NCBI GenBank assembly: GCA_029941985.1
Contig: JAPYTV010000062.1
Location: 1-5,028, forward strand
Length of the DNA stretch: 5,028 nt
Origin: Candidatus Pelagibacter sp.
GTDB lineage: Bacteria; Pseudomonadota; Alphaproteobacteria; Pelagibacterales; Pelagibacteraceae
Direction: 5' to 3'
Under the pieces are notes generated by a model that saw only the letters and a list, made by a program, of their open reading frames with translations, was not told the origin of the DNA and made no database searches. The stretch's first letter is position 1, and the number at the start of each line of letters is the position of its first letter. This document shows, piece after piece, positions 1-5,028 of the stretch. Both the position numbers and the translations under genes were made by a program.

Positions 1-603
1 GTTATTCCTGATTGGTGTTTAAGAGATTTAAGAAAAATTTGTAATCAAAAAAAAATATTATTAATTTTAGATGAAGTTCAATGTGGAATAGGAAGATCTG
101 GAAAATTTTTTGCATTTGAGTATTCAAAGATAAAACCAGATATTGTACCTATAGCAAAAGGTATTGGAGGTGGGTTTCCAATTGGAGCCGTTTTAATGAA
201 TAAAAAAGCAGCATCAGGAATGACTGGGGGTACACACGGTTCTACTTTTGGAGGAAATCCCTTAGCTATGTCGGTAGGAAATGCAGTTTTGGATCAAATA
301 TTTAAAAATGGATTCTTAAAAAGTGTTCAAAAAATTTCTAAATACTTTCATGTTGAGCTTAATAAAATTAAAAATGAATATCCTAAAATAATAAATGAAG
401 TCAGAGGAACTGGACTTTTAATAGGCTTGCAGCTTTTTCATGATCAATCAAAATTTATTCAAAAATTAGTGGATAATAAGTTATTAACAATTAGAGCTGG
501 AGAAAATGTAATAAGAATACTTCCACCACTTACAGTTAAAAAACAAGAAGTTGACTTGGCGATCAAAATTATAAAAAAAGTTTGTAAGGAATATAAGGTT
601 TAA
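1..603 (+). CDS. argD: Acetylornithine aminotransferase, C-terminal part (5' end outside window)
   Basis: This is a class-III PLP-dependent aminotransferase that converts N-acetylglutamate semialdehyde to N-acetylornithine in cytoplasmic arginine synthesis. Family members may also act as succinyldiaminopimelate aminotransferase in lysine synthesis. Reading frame 1 is open from the first base, and 200 residues are visible of the roughly 390-400 usual for the family, so about half is missing upstream. In window residue numbering, LDEVQCGIGRSGKF (23-36) carries Asp24, which contacts the PLP ring nitrogen. PIAKGIGGGFPIGA (50-63) carries Lys53, the Schiff-base lysine. HGSTFGGNPLA (79-89) is the phosphate-contact segment, and EVRGTGLLIGL (133-143) and RAGENVIRILPPL (165-177) belong to the C-terminal small domain. 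The Met at base 196 is internal, because the catalytic lysine lies before it. The stop shares one base with the argF start, which supports an argDF operon. ArgD is favoured over ornithine or GABA aminotransferase by the motif style and by argF next door. Confidence 0.95.
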   Translation, partial: VIPDWCLRDLRKICNQKKILLILDEVQCGIGRSGKFFAFEYSKIKPDIVPIAKGIGGGFPIGAVLMNKKAASGMTGGTHGSTFGGNPLAMSVGNAVLDQIFKNGFLKSVQKISKYFHVELNKIKNEYPKIINEVRGTGLLIGLQLFHDQSKFIQKLVDNKLLTIRAGENVIRILPPLTVKKQEVDLAIKIIKKVCKEYKV

Positions 604-1532
604 TGAAACATTTTATAAATCTTAAAGATATTCCCGCTCTAGATCTTAGAAAAATAATCTCAGAGGCAAAAAAAAGAAAAAAGAAAAGAAAAAATCTTAA
701 TACTTTAGATGTAGATGAAGACAGTCCATTAAAGGGTAAATTGCTTATTCAAATGTTTGAAAAACCAAGTTTAAGAACAAGGTTGAGTTTTTATCTTGCA
801 ATAAAACAATTAGGAGGAGAAGCTTTGACTTTAAGAACAGATGAATTGCATTTAGCAAAAGGTGGTGAAAGTTTAGCAGATACTGCAAAAATTTTATCCA
901 CGTATGGAAATGGTTTTATGCTTAGAACTGATAGTGATAAAAAAATAGAAGAATTTAAAAAATATTTAGACGTTCCAATTATCAATGGCCTAAGTTCCTC
1001 GTCGCATCCTACGCAGGTCTTATCTGATATATTTACTGTTGAAGAAATTAAAAAGAGACCTATTTCGACAATGAATATTTGTTGGATAGGAGATTCTAAT
1101 AATGTTCTTAATAGTCTGGTCGTAGCATCAGTTAAATTTTCATTTAATTTAAATATAGGATGTCCAAAAAATTATGAACCTAAAAAAGTTATAATGGATT
1201 GGGTTAAAAAAAATAAAAGAAAAATTAATATATTTAATAACGTAAAAAGAGCAGCAATTAGTGCTGATGTTATCTTTTCAGATAAGGTTGTGTCTTTAAA
1301 TGATAAAGTTAATAAAACTAAAAAAATTAAAGATTTTAAAAATTTTAAAATTAATTCAAAATTAATGAATATTGCTAAAAAAGATGCAATTTTTTTACAC
1401 TGCTTACCTAGAGGATCAGAGGTTTCTGACGGTGTGTTCTTGGGAAAACAGTCAAAAGTTTGGCAACAAGCACTCAATAGAATTTATGTCCAAAAAAGTA
1501 TTTTATTATATTGTTTTGGGAAATTAAGGTAA
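603..1532 (+). CDS. argF: Ornithine carbamoyltransferase
   Basis: It transfers the carbamoyl group from carbamoyl phosphate to ornithine, giving citrulline (arginine pathway, cytoplasm). The protein has 309 residues, a normal length. The carbamoyl-phosphate loop is FEKPSLRTR (52-60), with Leu where most members have the Thr of STRTR. Arg108-Thr109 and HPTQ (135-138) complete that site. The ornithine domain has WIGDSNNV (161-168), Asp227 and Ser231 in DKVVSLN (227-233, replacing the usual DVWVSMG), HCLPR (266-270) and Arg293 in LNRI. Catalytic Cys267 and most binding residues are therefore kept. Residues 22-31 form a very basic stretch encoded by a nearly pure A tract. The ATG overlaps the argD stop as TAATG, and a short AAGG at 595-598 may serve as a weak ribosome site, so translational coupling is likely. 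Its 3' end overlaps the convergent cytochrome gene by 9 bases. An N-acetyl- or N-succinylornithine transcarbamylase is a less likely alternative. Confidence 0.95.
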   Translation: MKHFINLKDIPALDLRKIISEAKKRKKKRKNLNTLDVDEDSPLKGKLLIQMFEKPSLRTRLSFYLAIKQLGGEALTLRTDELHLAKGGESLADTAKILSTYGNGFMLRTDSDKKIEEFKKYLDVPIINGLSSSSHPTQVLSDIFTVEEIKKRPISTMNICWIGDSNNVLNSLVVASVKFSFNLNIGCPKNYEPKKVIMDWVKKNKRKINIFNNVKRAAISADVIFSDKVVSLNDKVNKTKKIKDFKNFKINSKLMNIAKKDAIFLHCLPRGSEVSDGVFLGKQSKVWQQALNRIYVQKSILLYCFGKLR

Positions 1533-2063
1533 AGGTTTTGGATTATCACTATTTTGATTTAAGTACTTTATTACAGAAGCTCTATCGGCTTCTTTTTTTA
1601 ACCCAGCATATGCCATTTTAGTTCCTTTTAAATAAGCTGCTGGTTTAATTAAAAATCCATTTAATTCTTCAAATGTCCATATTTTTCCATATTCTGCCAA
1701 AGCTTTAGAGTATTTATAATCAGAAGCACTTCCTACAGTTCTTCCAACTATATCATAAAGTGCTGGGCCAATTTTATTTTTACCATTTTTGTTAATAGAA
1801 TGGCATGCCGCACATTTTTTAAAAATTTTTTTTCCTTCAGCAAGATCACCAGTTGCCATGATTGAAGCAATATCAATTTTTTCTTCAGTTTCAATTGCTC
1901 CAGATGTGCTAGCAGTTGATTGTTTTTTCACTTCAACCACATATGCTGGTTTTTCTGGTTTATTTACATGAAATACACTATCTGCAATTTTCTTCAGTCC
2001 AATTACAAGTAGTGTAACCATTAAAATTGCAGCTATGATTTTATTTAGTTCAAACGAATCCAT
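1524..2063 (-). CDS. Membrane-anchored cytochrome c (CycM/c552-like)
   Basis: This is a class I c-type cytochrome tethered to the inner membrane with its heme domain in the periplasm. It probably shuttles electrons from the bc1 complex to a terminal oxidase. With the start chosen here it has 179 residues: MDSFELNK, one transmembrane helix at about 8-24, a polar linker rich in Pro, Lys, Ser, Thr and Glu (about 34-62), then the heme domain. The heme attachment site is CAACH (84-88), and Met150 in GTKMAYAGL is the likely sixth ligand. IGPALYDIVGR (98-108) is typical of mitochondrial-type cytochromes c. The start at 2063 is preferred because MDSFELNK is how alphaproteobacterial CycM proteins begin. 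An in-frame ATG at 2093 would add 10 residues, partly from an AAT repeat. Neither start has a Shine-Dalgarno. The gene is convergent with argF and divergent from kdsB. The uncertain points are the start and the exact electron partner. Confidence 0.93.
   Translation of the reverse strand: MDSFELNKIIAAILMVTLLVIGLKKIADSVFHVNKPEKPAYVVEVKKQSTASTSGAIETEEKIDIASIMATGDLAEGKKIFKKCAACHSINKNGKNKIGPALYDIVGRTVGSASDYKYSKALAEYGKIWTFEELNGFLIKPAAYLKGTKMAYAGLKKEADRASVIKYLNQNSDNPKPLP
1575..1599 (+). terminator. Intrinsic terminator for argDF, embedded in the convergent cytochrome gene
   Basis: AGAAGC (1575-1580) pairs perfectly with GCTTCT (1588-1593). A T-G wobble at 1581/1587 leaves a 5-base loop. The stem is followed by six T (1594-1599) on the + strand, the classic hairpin plus U-tract. 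It begins 43 bases after the argF stop and therefore ends the arginine operon transcript antisense to the cytochrome. On the minus strand the same bases encode the KKEADRAS segment of the cytochrome. Confidence 0.75.
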
Positions 2064-2168
2064 TTTATTATTATTATTTAGGACGTATAACATGATAATT
2101 TAAAAAATACTTAATTTTTAAAATATTATTTTGCGGCGGTTAGACGCATAAATTTGGTAAGCTAAAAA
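2064..2168. promoter_or_regulatory. Divergent intergenic region between cytochrome c and kdsB
   Basis: This spacer must hold the start signals for both the cytochrome (minus) and kdsB-pheA (plus). It is nearly pure A/T except for a GC-rich patch at about 2131-2148, in which TGCG (2132-2135) and CGCA (2145-2148) form an inverted repeat with a 9-base gap. TATTAT (2124-2129) is a possible -10 for kdsB, but no convincing -35 goes with it. No -10/-35 pair is convincing for the cytochrome. AAT repeats lie next to the cytochrome start. Confidence 0.4.
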
Positions 2169-2909
2169 ATGCCTAAAACATTAATTTTAATTCCATCTAG
2201 AATGTCTGCAACCAGACTTCCAGGCAAACCACTTTTAAAGATCAATAATTTATCAATTATTTCGCACGTTGTTAATAAAGCAAAAAATGCTGAAATAGGA
2301 AGAGTTGTTGTGTGTACAGAAGACCAATTAATATTGGAAGATGTTATAAAAAATGGAGGTGAGGCAATTTTAACAGGTAATCACCACAAGTCGGGAACGG
2401 ATAGAATATTTGAGGCCTATAAAAAATTAGACATTGAAGAAGTGGACTATATTTTAAATATACAAGGAGATGAACCTTTAATAAATAAAAATGATATTAT
2501 AAATTTAAATAATAAGATGATCAAAACCAACTTAAATATCGGAACTTTAGGAGCAGAAATTAACGATCACAAAATGTTTTCTAATAAAAATATTGTTAAG
2601 GTGATAACTAAGGAAAAATTAAATAATAAAAATTCTTCATTAGCTCAATCATTTAAAAGAAATCATGTTTTCAAAAAAGGGGAAAATGTTTATCATCATA
2701 TTGGTATATATGCTTACGAAGTTAAGACTTTAGAAAAATTTATAAACTTAAATCAAACTAAAAATGAAATTGAAAATAGGTTAGAACAGCTTAGAGCGCT
2801 AGATAATAATTTAAAAATTAATGTAATTTTAACCAAATCTTCGCCAATTGGCGTTGATACAAAAGAAGATTATCTAGCCTTAAAAAAAATTATGGAATAT
2901 AAATCTTAA
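2169..2909 (+). CDS. kdsB: 3-deoxy-manno-octulosonate cytidylyltransferase (CMP-Kdo synthetase)
   Basis: It couples CTP and Kdo to give CMP-Kdo plus pyrophosphate, the activation step for adding Kdo to lipid A in lipopolysaccharide synthesis (cytoplasm). The 246-residue length is normal for the family. The nucleotide-binding N-terminus is IPSRMSATRLPGKPL (8-22). HHKSGTDR (72-79), NIQGDEP (97-103, with metal-binding Asp101), HHIGIYAYE (176-184), LEQLRALD (205-212) and GVDTKED (228-234, Asp230) are all present. The usual YFSR-type motif before the HIGIY segment is replaced by AQSFKRN (159-165), a divergence whose effect on sugar binding is unknown. The ATG follows an A-rich stretch with no good Shine-Dalgarno. 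The stop is one base from the pheA ATG, so the two genes are surely co-transcribed although their pathways differ. The gene implies a Kdo-containing outer membrane. Confidence 0.95.
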   Translation: MPKTLILIPSRMSATRLPGKPLLKINNLSIISHVVNKAKNAEIGRVVVCTEDQLILEDVIKNGGEAILTGNHHKSGTDRIFEAYKKLDIEEVDYILNIQGDEPLINKNDIINLNNKMIKTNLNIGTLGAEINDHKMFSNKNIVKVITKEKLNNKNSSLAQSFKRNHVFKKGENVYHHIGIYAYEVKTLEKFINLNQTKNEIENRLEQLRALDNNLKINVILTKSSPIGVDTKEDYLALKKIMEYKS

Positions 2910-2910
2910 A

Positions 2911-3738
2911 ATGAAAATACTTTTTCAAGGCTCACTAGGGGCCTACTCTCACTTGGCAGCATTAGAAGTTTATCCAGAAGCTGAAATAATACCATGTAAA
3001 ACTTTTGACGAATGTTTTTCCAGAGCTCAACAAGATGAAAAATTAAAAATTATTATACCAGAGTCAAATAAGACAACAGGAAACATTGGAATAGAATATT
3101 TAATTTTTAAATATCGATTAAATATTTATGCAGAACACTTTCATAAAATTGAACATAATTTACTTGGCATATCAGGTGCCAAAATAAGAGATATTAAAAA
3201 TGTATTATCGCATGCTCAAGGACTATCTCAATGTTCAAATTATATCAAAAAAAACAATCTAATAGAAAATGTAAGAGCTGATACAGCTGGATCAGCAGAA
3301 TCTATTTCAAAAAATAACAAAATATCTGATGCTGCTATTGCATCAAAATTAAGTTCAAAAATTTATAAACTAGATGTGATTGCTTCTAATATTGAAAATG
3401 AAAAAGGTAATGCAACTAGGTTTTTAATTATGGGTAAGTCTATTCATCAGCCAGAATTAGGTAAAAAAAAATACATTACTTCTTTTTTATTTAAATTAAA
3501 AAGTAAACCAGCTGCATTGTATCAATCACTTGGAGGTTTTGCTATTAATGGAGTGAATTTAACTAAACTTCAAAGCTATCCTGAAAAAAATTCATTTATT
3601 TCTTATTTTTTTCTATGTGATTTAGAGGGGCACATTGAAGAGCCAAAAGTTCAAAAATCTTTGGAAGAATTGGGATTACACTGTGAAGATTTTCACGTCT
3701 TAGGTGTTTTTGAAGCTGATAAGTTTAGAGAAAAATAA
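2911..3738 (+). CDS. pheA: Prephenate dehydratase with ACT domain
   Basis: It decarboxylates and dehydrates prephenate to phenylpyruvate, the committed step to phenylalanine (cytoplasm). The 275 residues hold a catalytic periplasmic-binding-like domain (about 1-180) and a C-terminal ACT regulatory domain (about 189-268). There is no fused chorismate mutase, as is usual in alphaproteobacteria. Landmarks are FQGSLGAYSHLAA (5-17), SHAQGLSQC (100-108), DTAGSA (124-129), and NATRF (167-171) with the catalytic TRF. The usual ENS loop is altered to PESNKTTGNIG (50-60). In the ACT domain, INGVNLTKLQSYP (212-224) matches the phenylalanine-binding region, with QSYP where many families have ESRP, so feedback inhibition by Phe is plausible but not certain. 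A run of nine A at 3463-3471 sits exactly at the domain junction. Translation is probably coupled to kdsB one base upstream, since no Shine-Dalgarno is visible. Confidence 0.95.
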   Translation: MKILFQGSLGAYSHLAALEVYPEAEIIPCKTFDECFSRAQQDEKLKIIIPESNKTTGNIGIEYLIFKYRLNIYAEHFHKIEHNLLGISGAKIRDIKNVLSHAQGLSQCSNYIKKNNLIENVRADTAGSAESISKNNKISDAAIASKLSSKIYKLDVIASNIENEKGNATRFLIMGKSIHQPELGKKKYITSFLFKLKSKPAALYQSLGGFAINGVNLTKLQSYPEKNSFISYFFLCDLEGHIEEPKVQKSLEELGLHCEDFHVLGVFEADKFREK

Positions 3739-3753
3739 TTTTAAACTTTTCTT
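3721..3753 (+). terminator. Candidate AT-rich intrinsic terminator of kdsB-pheA
   Basis: AAGTTTA (3721-3727) pairs with TAAACTT (3742-3748). G-T, A-T and G-T pairs extend the stem to 10 pairs with an 8-base loop. The bases TTCTT follow, so with the stem end the tract reads TTTTCTT. The hairpin spans the last pheA codons and its stop. The stem is almost all A/T, so it is weaker than a textbook terminator, but its position between pheA and the ffs promoter fits. Confidence 0.45.
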
Positions 3754-3781
3754 GTAGATTGGAAAATATTACTGCTATAAT
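3752..3781 (+). promoter_or_regulatory. Extended -10 sigma-70-type promoter for ffs (and probably dnaX)
   Basis: A perfect TATAAT (3776-3781) is preceded by TG at 3773-3774, giving the extended -10 form TGCTATAAT. A -35-like TTGTAG (3752-3757) lies 18 bases upstream. Transcription would start near 3787-3788, which coincides with the first paired base of the SRP RNA. This agreement of promoter and RNA 5' end makes the call strong for sequence alone. The -35 element overlaps the U-tract of the terminator candidate behind pheA. Confidence 0.8.
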
Positions 3782-3785
3782 AGTT

Positions 3786-3873
3786 GAGGAGGCTAGAGGT
3801 GAATGCTGCTTGAACCCGACCAGATCTTAACGGAAGCAGTTGTAGAGACAGTTATTCAGGTTCTAGTCTCCTT
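3786..3873 (+). ncRNA. ffs: Signal recognition particle RNA, small bacterial (4.5S) type
   Basis: This is the RNA component of the signal recognition particle, which binds Ffh and the receptor FtsY and targets membrane proteins co-translationally. The sequence folds into one long hairpin of about 88 bases. The outer stem pairs 3788-3798 with 3861-3871 without interruption, and 3786-3787 with 3872-3873 can extend it. GAAT/ATTC (3801-3804 with 3854-3857) and CTG/CAG pairs continue it inward. The Ffh-binding domain is recognisable: CCAGA (3820-3824) opposite AGCAG (3835-3839) forms the symmetric loop, topped by TCT/GGA (3825-3827 with 3832-3834). GGAAGCAG (3832-3839) is the conserved SRP signature. 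The apical tetraloop is TAAC (3828-3831) instead of the usual GGAA. The RNA is shorter than the 114-base E. coli form. Exact ends are inferred from pairing and the promoter position. Confidence 0.9.
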
Positions 3874-3879
3874 ATTAAA

Positions 3880-5028
3880 ATGAACAAAAATACAAAAGTT
3901 TTAGCTTTAAAATATAGACCTCAAACATTTAATGACTTGATAGGTCAAGATGTTGTTGCAGAGACGATTTCAAATTCAATTAAGGCAAATAAAGTACCTA
4001 ATGCTTATCTATTTACAGGAATTAGAGGAATAGGAAAAACGACCACGGCAAGAATAGTAGCTAAATCATTAAATTGCATCAATGGAGTTGATAACCTTTG
4101 TAAAGATAATTTTTGTGAAAATTGTACTGCCATTGCAAATTCAAATCATATTGATGTTTTGGAAATGGATGCAGCAAGCAAAACAGGAGTTGATGATGTT
4201 AGGGATTTGATAGAATTTTCTAGATACGGCCCAACCACAGCAAAGTATAAAATATTTATTATTGATGAAGTTCATATGCTAAGTAAACAAGCTTTTAATG
4301 CACTATTAAAAACATTAGAAGAGCCACCAGAATATTTAAAGTTTATTTTTGCGACAACAGAAATAAAAAAAATTCCTATTACAGTGGTATCTCGATGTCA
4401 AAGATTTGATTTACCAAGAATTAAAACAACAGAACTGTTTGATTTTATAAAAAAAATAAAAGACAAGGAAAGTGGTAATGCTTCAGATGATGCTCTTAAA
4501 TTAATTGTTAAGATTTCAGAAGGTTCTGTAAGAGACGCTTTATCTTTATTAGATAGAGCTTTATTAACCTTTGATAAGGATAAGGAATTAGATTTAGCAG
4601 CAGCACAAAAAATTTTTGGTTATTTTAATAAGTCGCAATTAATTAATCTTTTTCAACTTATATTTGAAGGAAAGGAAACTAAGGTTTTAAATACGTATAG
4701 AGAAATTTATGATCAAGGAGTTGAGCCTAAAACTTTTATTAATGATTTTTTAGAACTTTTGTATTACTTCAAAAATATAGAATCTTTAAATATTGATGGT
4801 ACAAATTTTTTATTAAATGATGATGAATTTAATAAGATTGAAAAAATTTCGCAAAATGTTAGCAACGAAACTTTAATATTATTTTGGCAATTTACTATCA
4901 AAACGCTAGAAGAGCTTGATGTGGTGTCTAATCAGCACTTATCTATAGAAATGTTCTTAATAAGATTGATTCATCTAAAAAGTATTAAGAATGTTTCTAA
5001 AATTTATCCTGAAAACAATGAGTTAAAT
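3880..5028 (+). CDS. dnaX: DNA polymerase III subunit tau/gamma, N-terminal part (3' end outside window)
   Basis: This is the ATPase subunit of the DNA polymerase III clamp loader, which opens and loads the beta clamp and links polymerases at the replication fork. 383 codons are open to the window edge. The N-terminus LALKYRPQTFNDLIGQ (8-23) is the family signature. Walker A is GIRGIGKTT (47-55). Four cysteines at 66, 74, 79 and 82 form the zinc module, with spacing CX7CX4CX2C instead of the CX8CX2CX2C of E. coli. Walker B is FIIDEVHML (126-134), sensor 1 is FATTE (157-161), the arginine-finger motif is SRCQRF (171-176) and sensor 2 is GSVRDALSLLD (215-225). Residues from about 230 to 370 fit the helical oligomerisation domain. 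Any tau-specific tail or gamma-producing frameshift site would lie beyond the window. The ATG is about 6 bases after the SRP RNA, with no free Shine-Dalgarno. It has no separate promoter that I can see, so it is probably transcribed from the ffs promoter. Confidence 0.96.
   Translation, partial: MNKNTKVLALKYRPQTFNDLIGQDVVAETISNSIKANKVPNAYLFTGIRGIGKTTTARIVAKSLNCINGVDNLCKDNFCENCTAIANSNHIDVLEMDAASKTGVDDVRDLIEFSRYGPTTAKYKIFIIDEVHMLSKQAFNALLKTLEEPPEYLKFIFATTEIKKIPITVVSRCQRFDLPRIKTTELFDFIKKIKDKESGNASDDALKLIVKISEGSVRDALSLLDRALLTFDKDKELDLAAAQKIFGYFNKSQLINLFQLIFEGKETKVLNTYREIYDQGVEPKTFINDFLELLYYFKNIESLNIDGTNFLLNDDEFNKIEKISQNVSNETLILFWQFTIKTLEELDVVSNQHLSIEMFLIRLIHLKSIKNVSKIYPENNELN

Noticed and set aside
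196..603. A short complete gene starting at the ATG at 196
   Set aside because: The frame is open upstream to base 1 and encodes the PLP-lysine and Asp motifs of ArgD, so this ATG is an internal methionine.
1416..1429. TCAGA-GGTT-TCTGA hairpin in argF
   Set aside because: It is a 5-pair stem inside coding sequence without a T-tract on either strand; probably chance.
1490..1520. CCAAAA...TTTTGG inverted repeat as a terminator for the minus-strand cytochrome
   Set aside because: The stem is short with a long A/T loop and no T-tract after it on the minus strand. I could not find a convincing terminator for the cytochrome.
791..1971. Open frames antisense to argF (791-985, 1172-1477) and to the cytochrome (1789-1971)
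   Set aside because: They are shadows of strongly supported genes, have no recognisable protein features, and overlap conserved motifs on the coding strand.
2064..2093. Cytochrome start at 2093 adding 10 residues
   Set aside because: The added residues (MLYVLNNNNK) come partly from an AAT repeat, and the family N-terminus MDSFELNK begins at 2063. Neither start has a Shine-Dalgarno, so the longer form is not fully excluded.
3786..3792. GAGGAGG as a ribosome-binding site
   Set aside because: It is a perfect Shine-Dalgarno-like string, but no start codon with a long frame follows at the right distance, and it is paired in the terminal stem of the SRP RNA.
3880..5028. Programmed frameshift in dnaX producing a gamma form
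   Set aside because: The region where such a site occurs in E. coli (about codon 430) lies beyond the window, and I see no strong slippery site plus stem-loop in the visible part.

Overview
The window is very AT-rich, gene-dense DNA from a streamlined marine alphaproteobacterium, most likely of the SAR11 clade (Pelagibacterales). The grounds are the strong A/T bias with lysine-, asparagine- and isoleucine-rich proteins, genes that abut or overlap, few Shine-Dalgarno sequences, alphaproteobacterial protein types (a CycM-like membrane-anchored cytochrome c beginning MDSFELNK, and a stand-alone prephenate dehydratase with an ACT domain), and an SRP RNA directly in front of dnaX. The clade assignment rests on recognition of gene content and style, not on a database search.

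Layout. Positions 1-603 hold the C-terminal half of argD (acetylornithine aminotransferase), which runs into argF (ornithine carbamoyltransferase, 603-1532) through a one-base TAATG overlap. Together they are an arginine-biosynthesis operon. A convergent gene for a membrane-anchored c-type cytochrome (1524-2063, minus strand) overlaps the end of argF by 9 bases. A strong intrinsic-terminator candidate for argDF lies inside the cytochrome coding region (1575-1599). A divergent spacer of about 105 bases (2064-2168) follows, with a small GC-rich patch that may be regulatory. Then come kdsB (CMP-Kdo synthetase, 2169-2909) and pheA (prephenate dehydratase, 2911-3738), separated by one base. A weak AT-rich terminator overlaps the end of pheA. 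It is followed at once by an extended -10 promoter, a short SRP RNA gene (ffs, about 3786-3873) and the N-terminal 383 codons of dnaX (3880 to the window end), with only about 6 bases between the RNA and the dnaX start.

How the genes work together. ArgD and ArgF catalyse consecutive parts of the ornithine-to-citrulline route. The cytochrome carries electrons in the respiratory chain at the inner membrane. KdsB activates Kdo for lipopolysaccharide, and PheA makes phenylpyruvate for phenylalanine. The ffs RNA (membrane protein targeting) and dnaX (replication clamp loader) are functionally unrelated but appear to share a transcript.

I see no mobile element, CRISPR array, phage gene or tRNA, and no obvious novel multi-gene system. 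The most unusual signals are a UAAC apical tetraloop in the SRP RNA where bacteria normally have GGAA, the tight ffs-dnaX junction, a terminator embedded in a convergent gene, and an A9 run exactly between the catalytic and regulatory domains of PheA.
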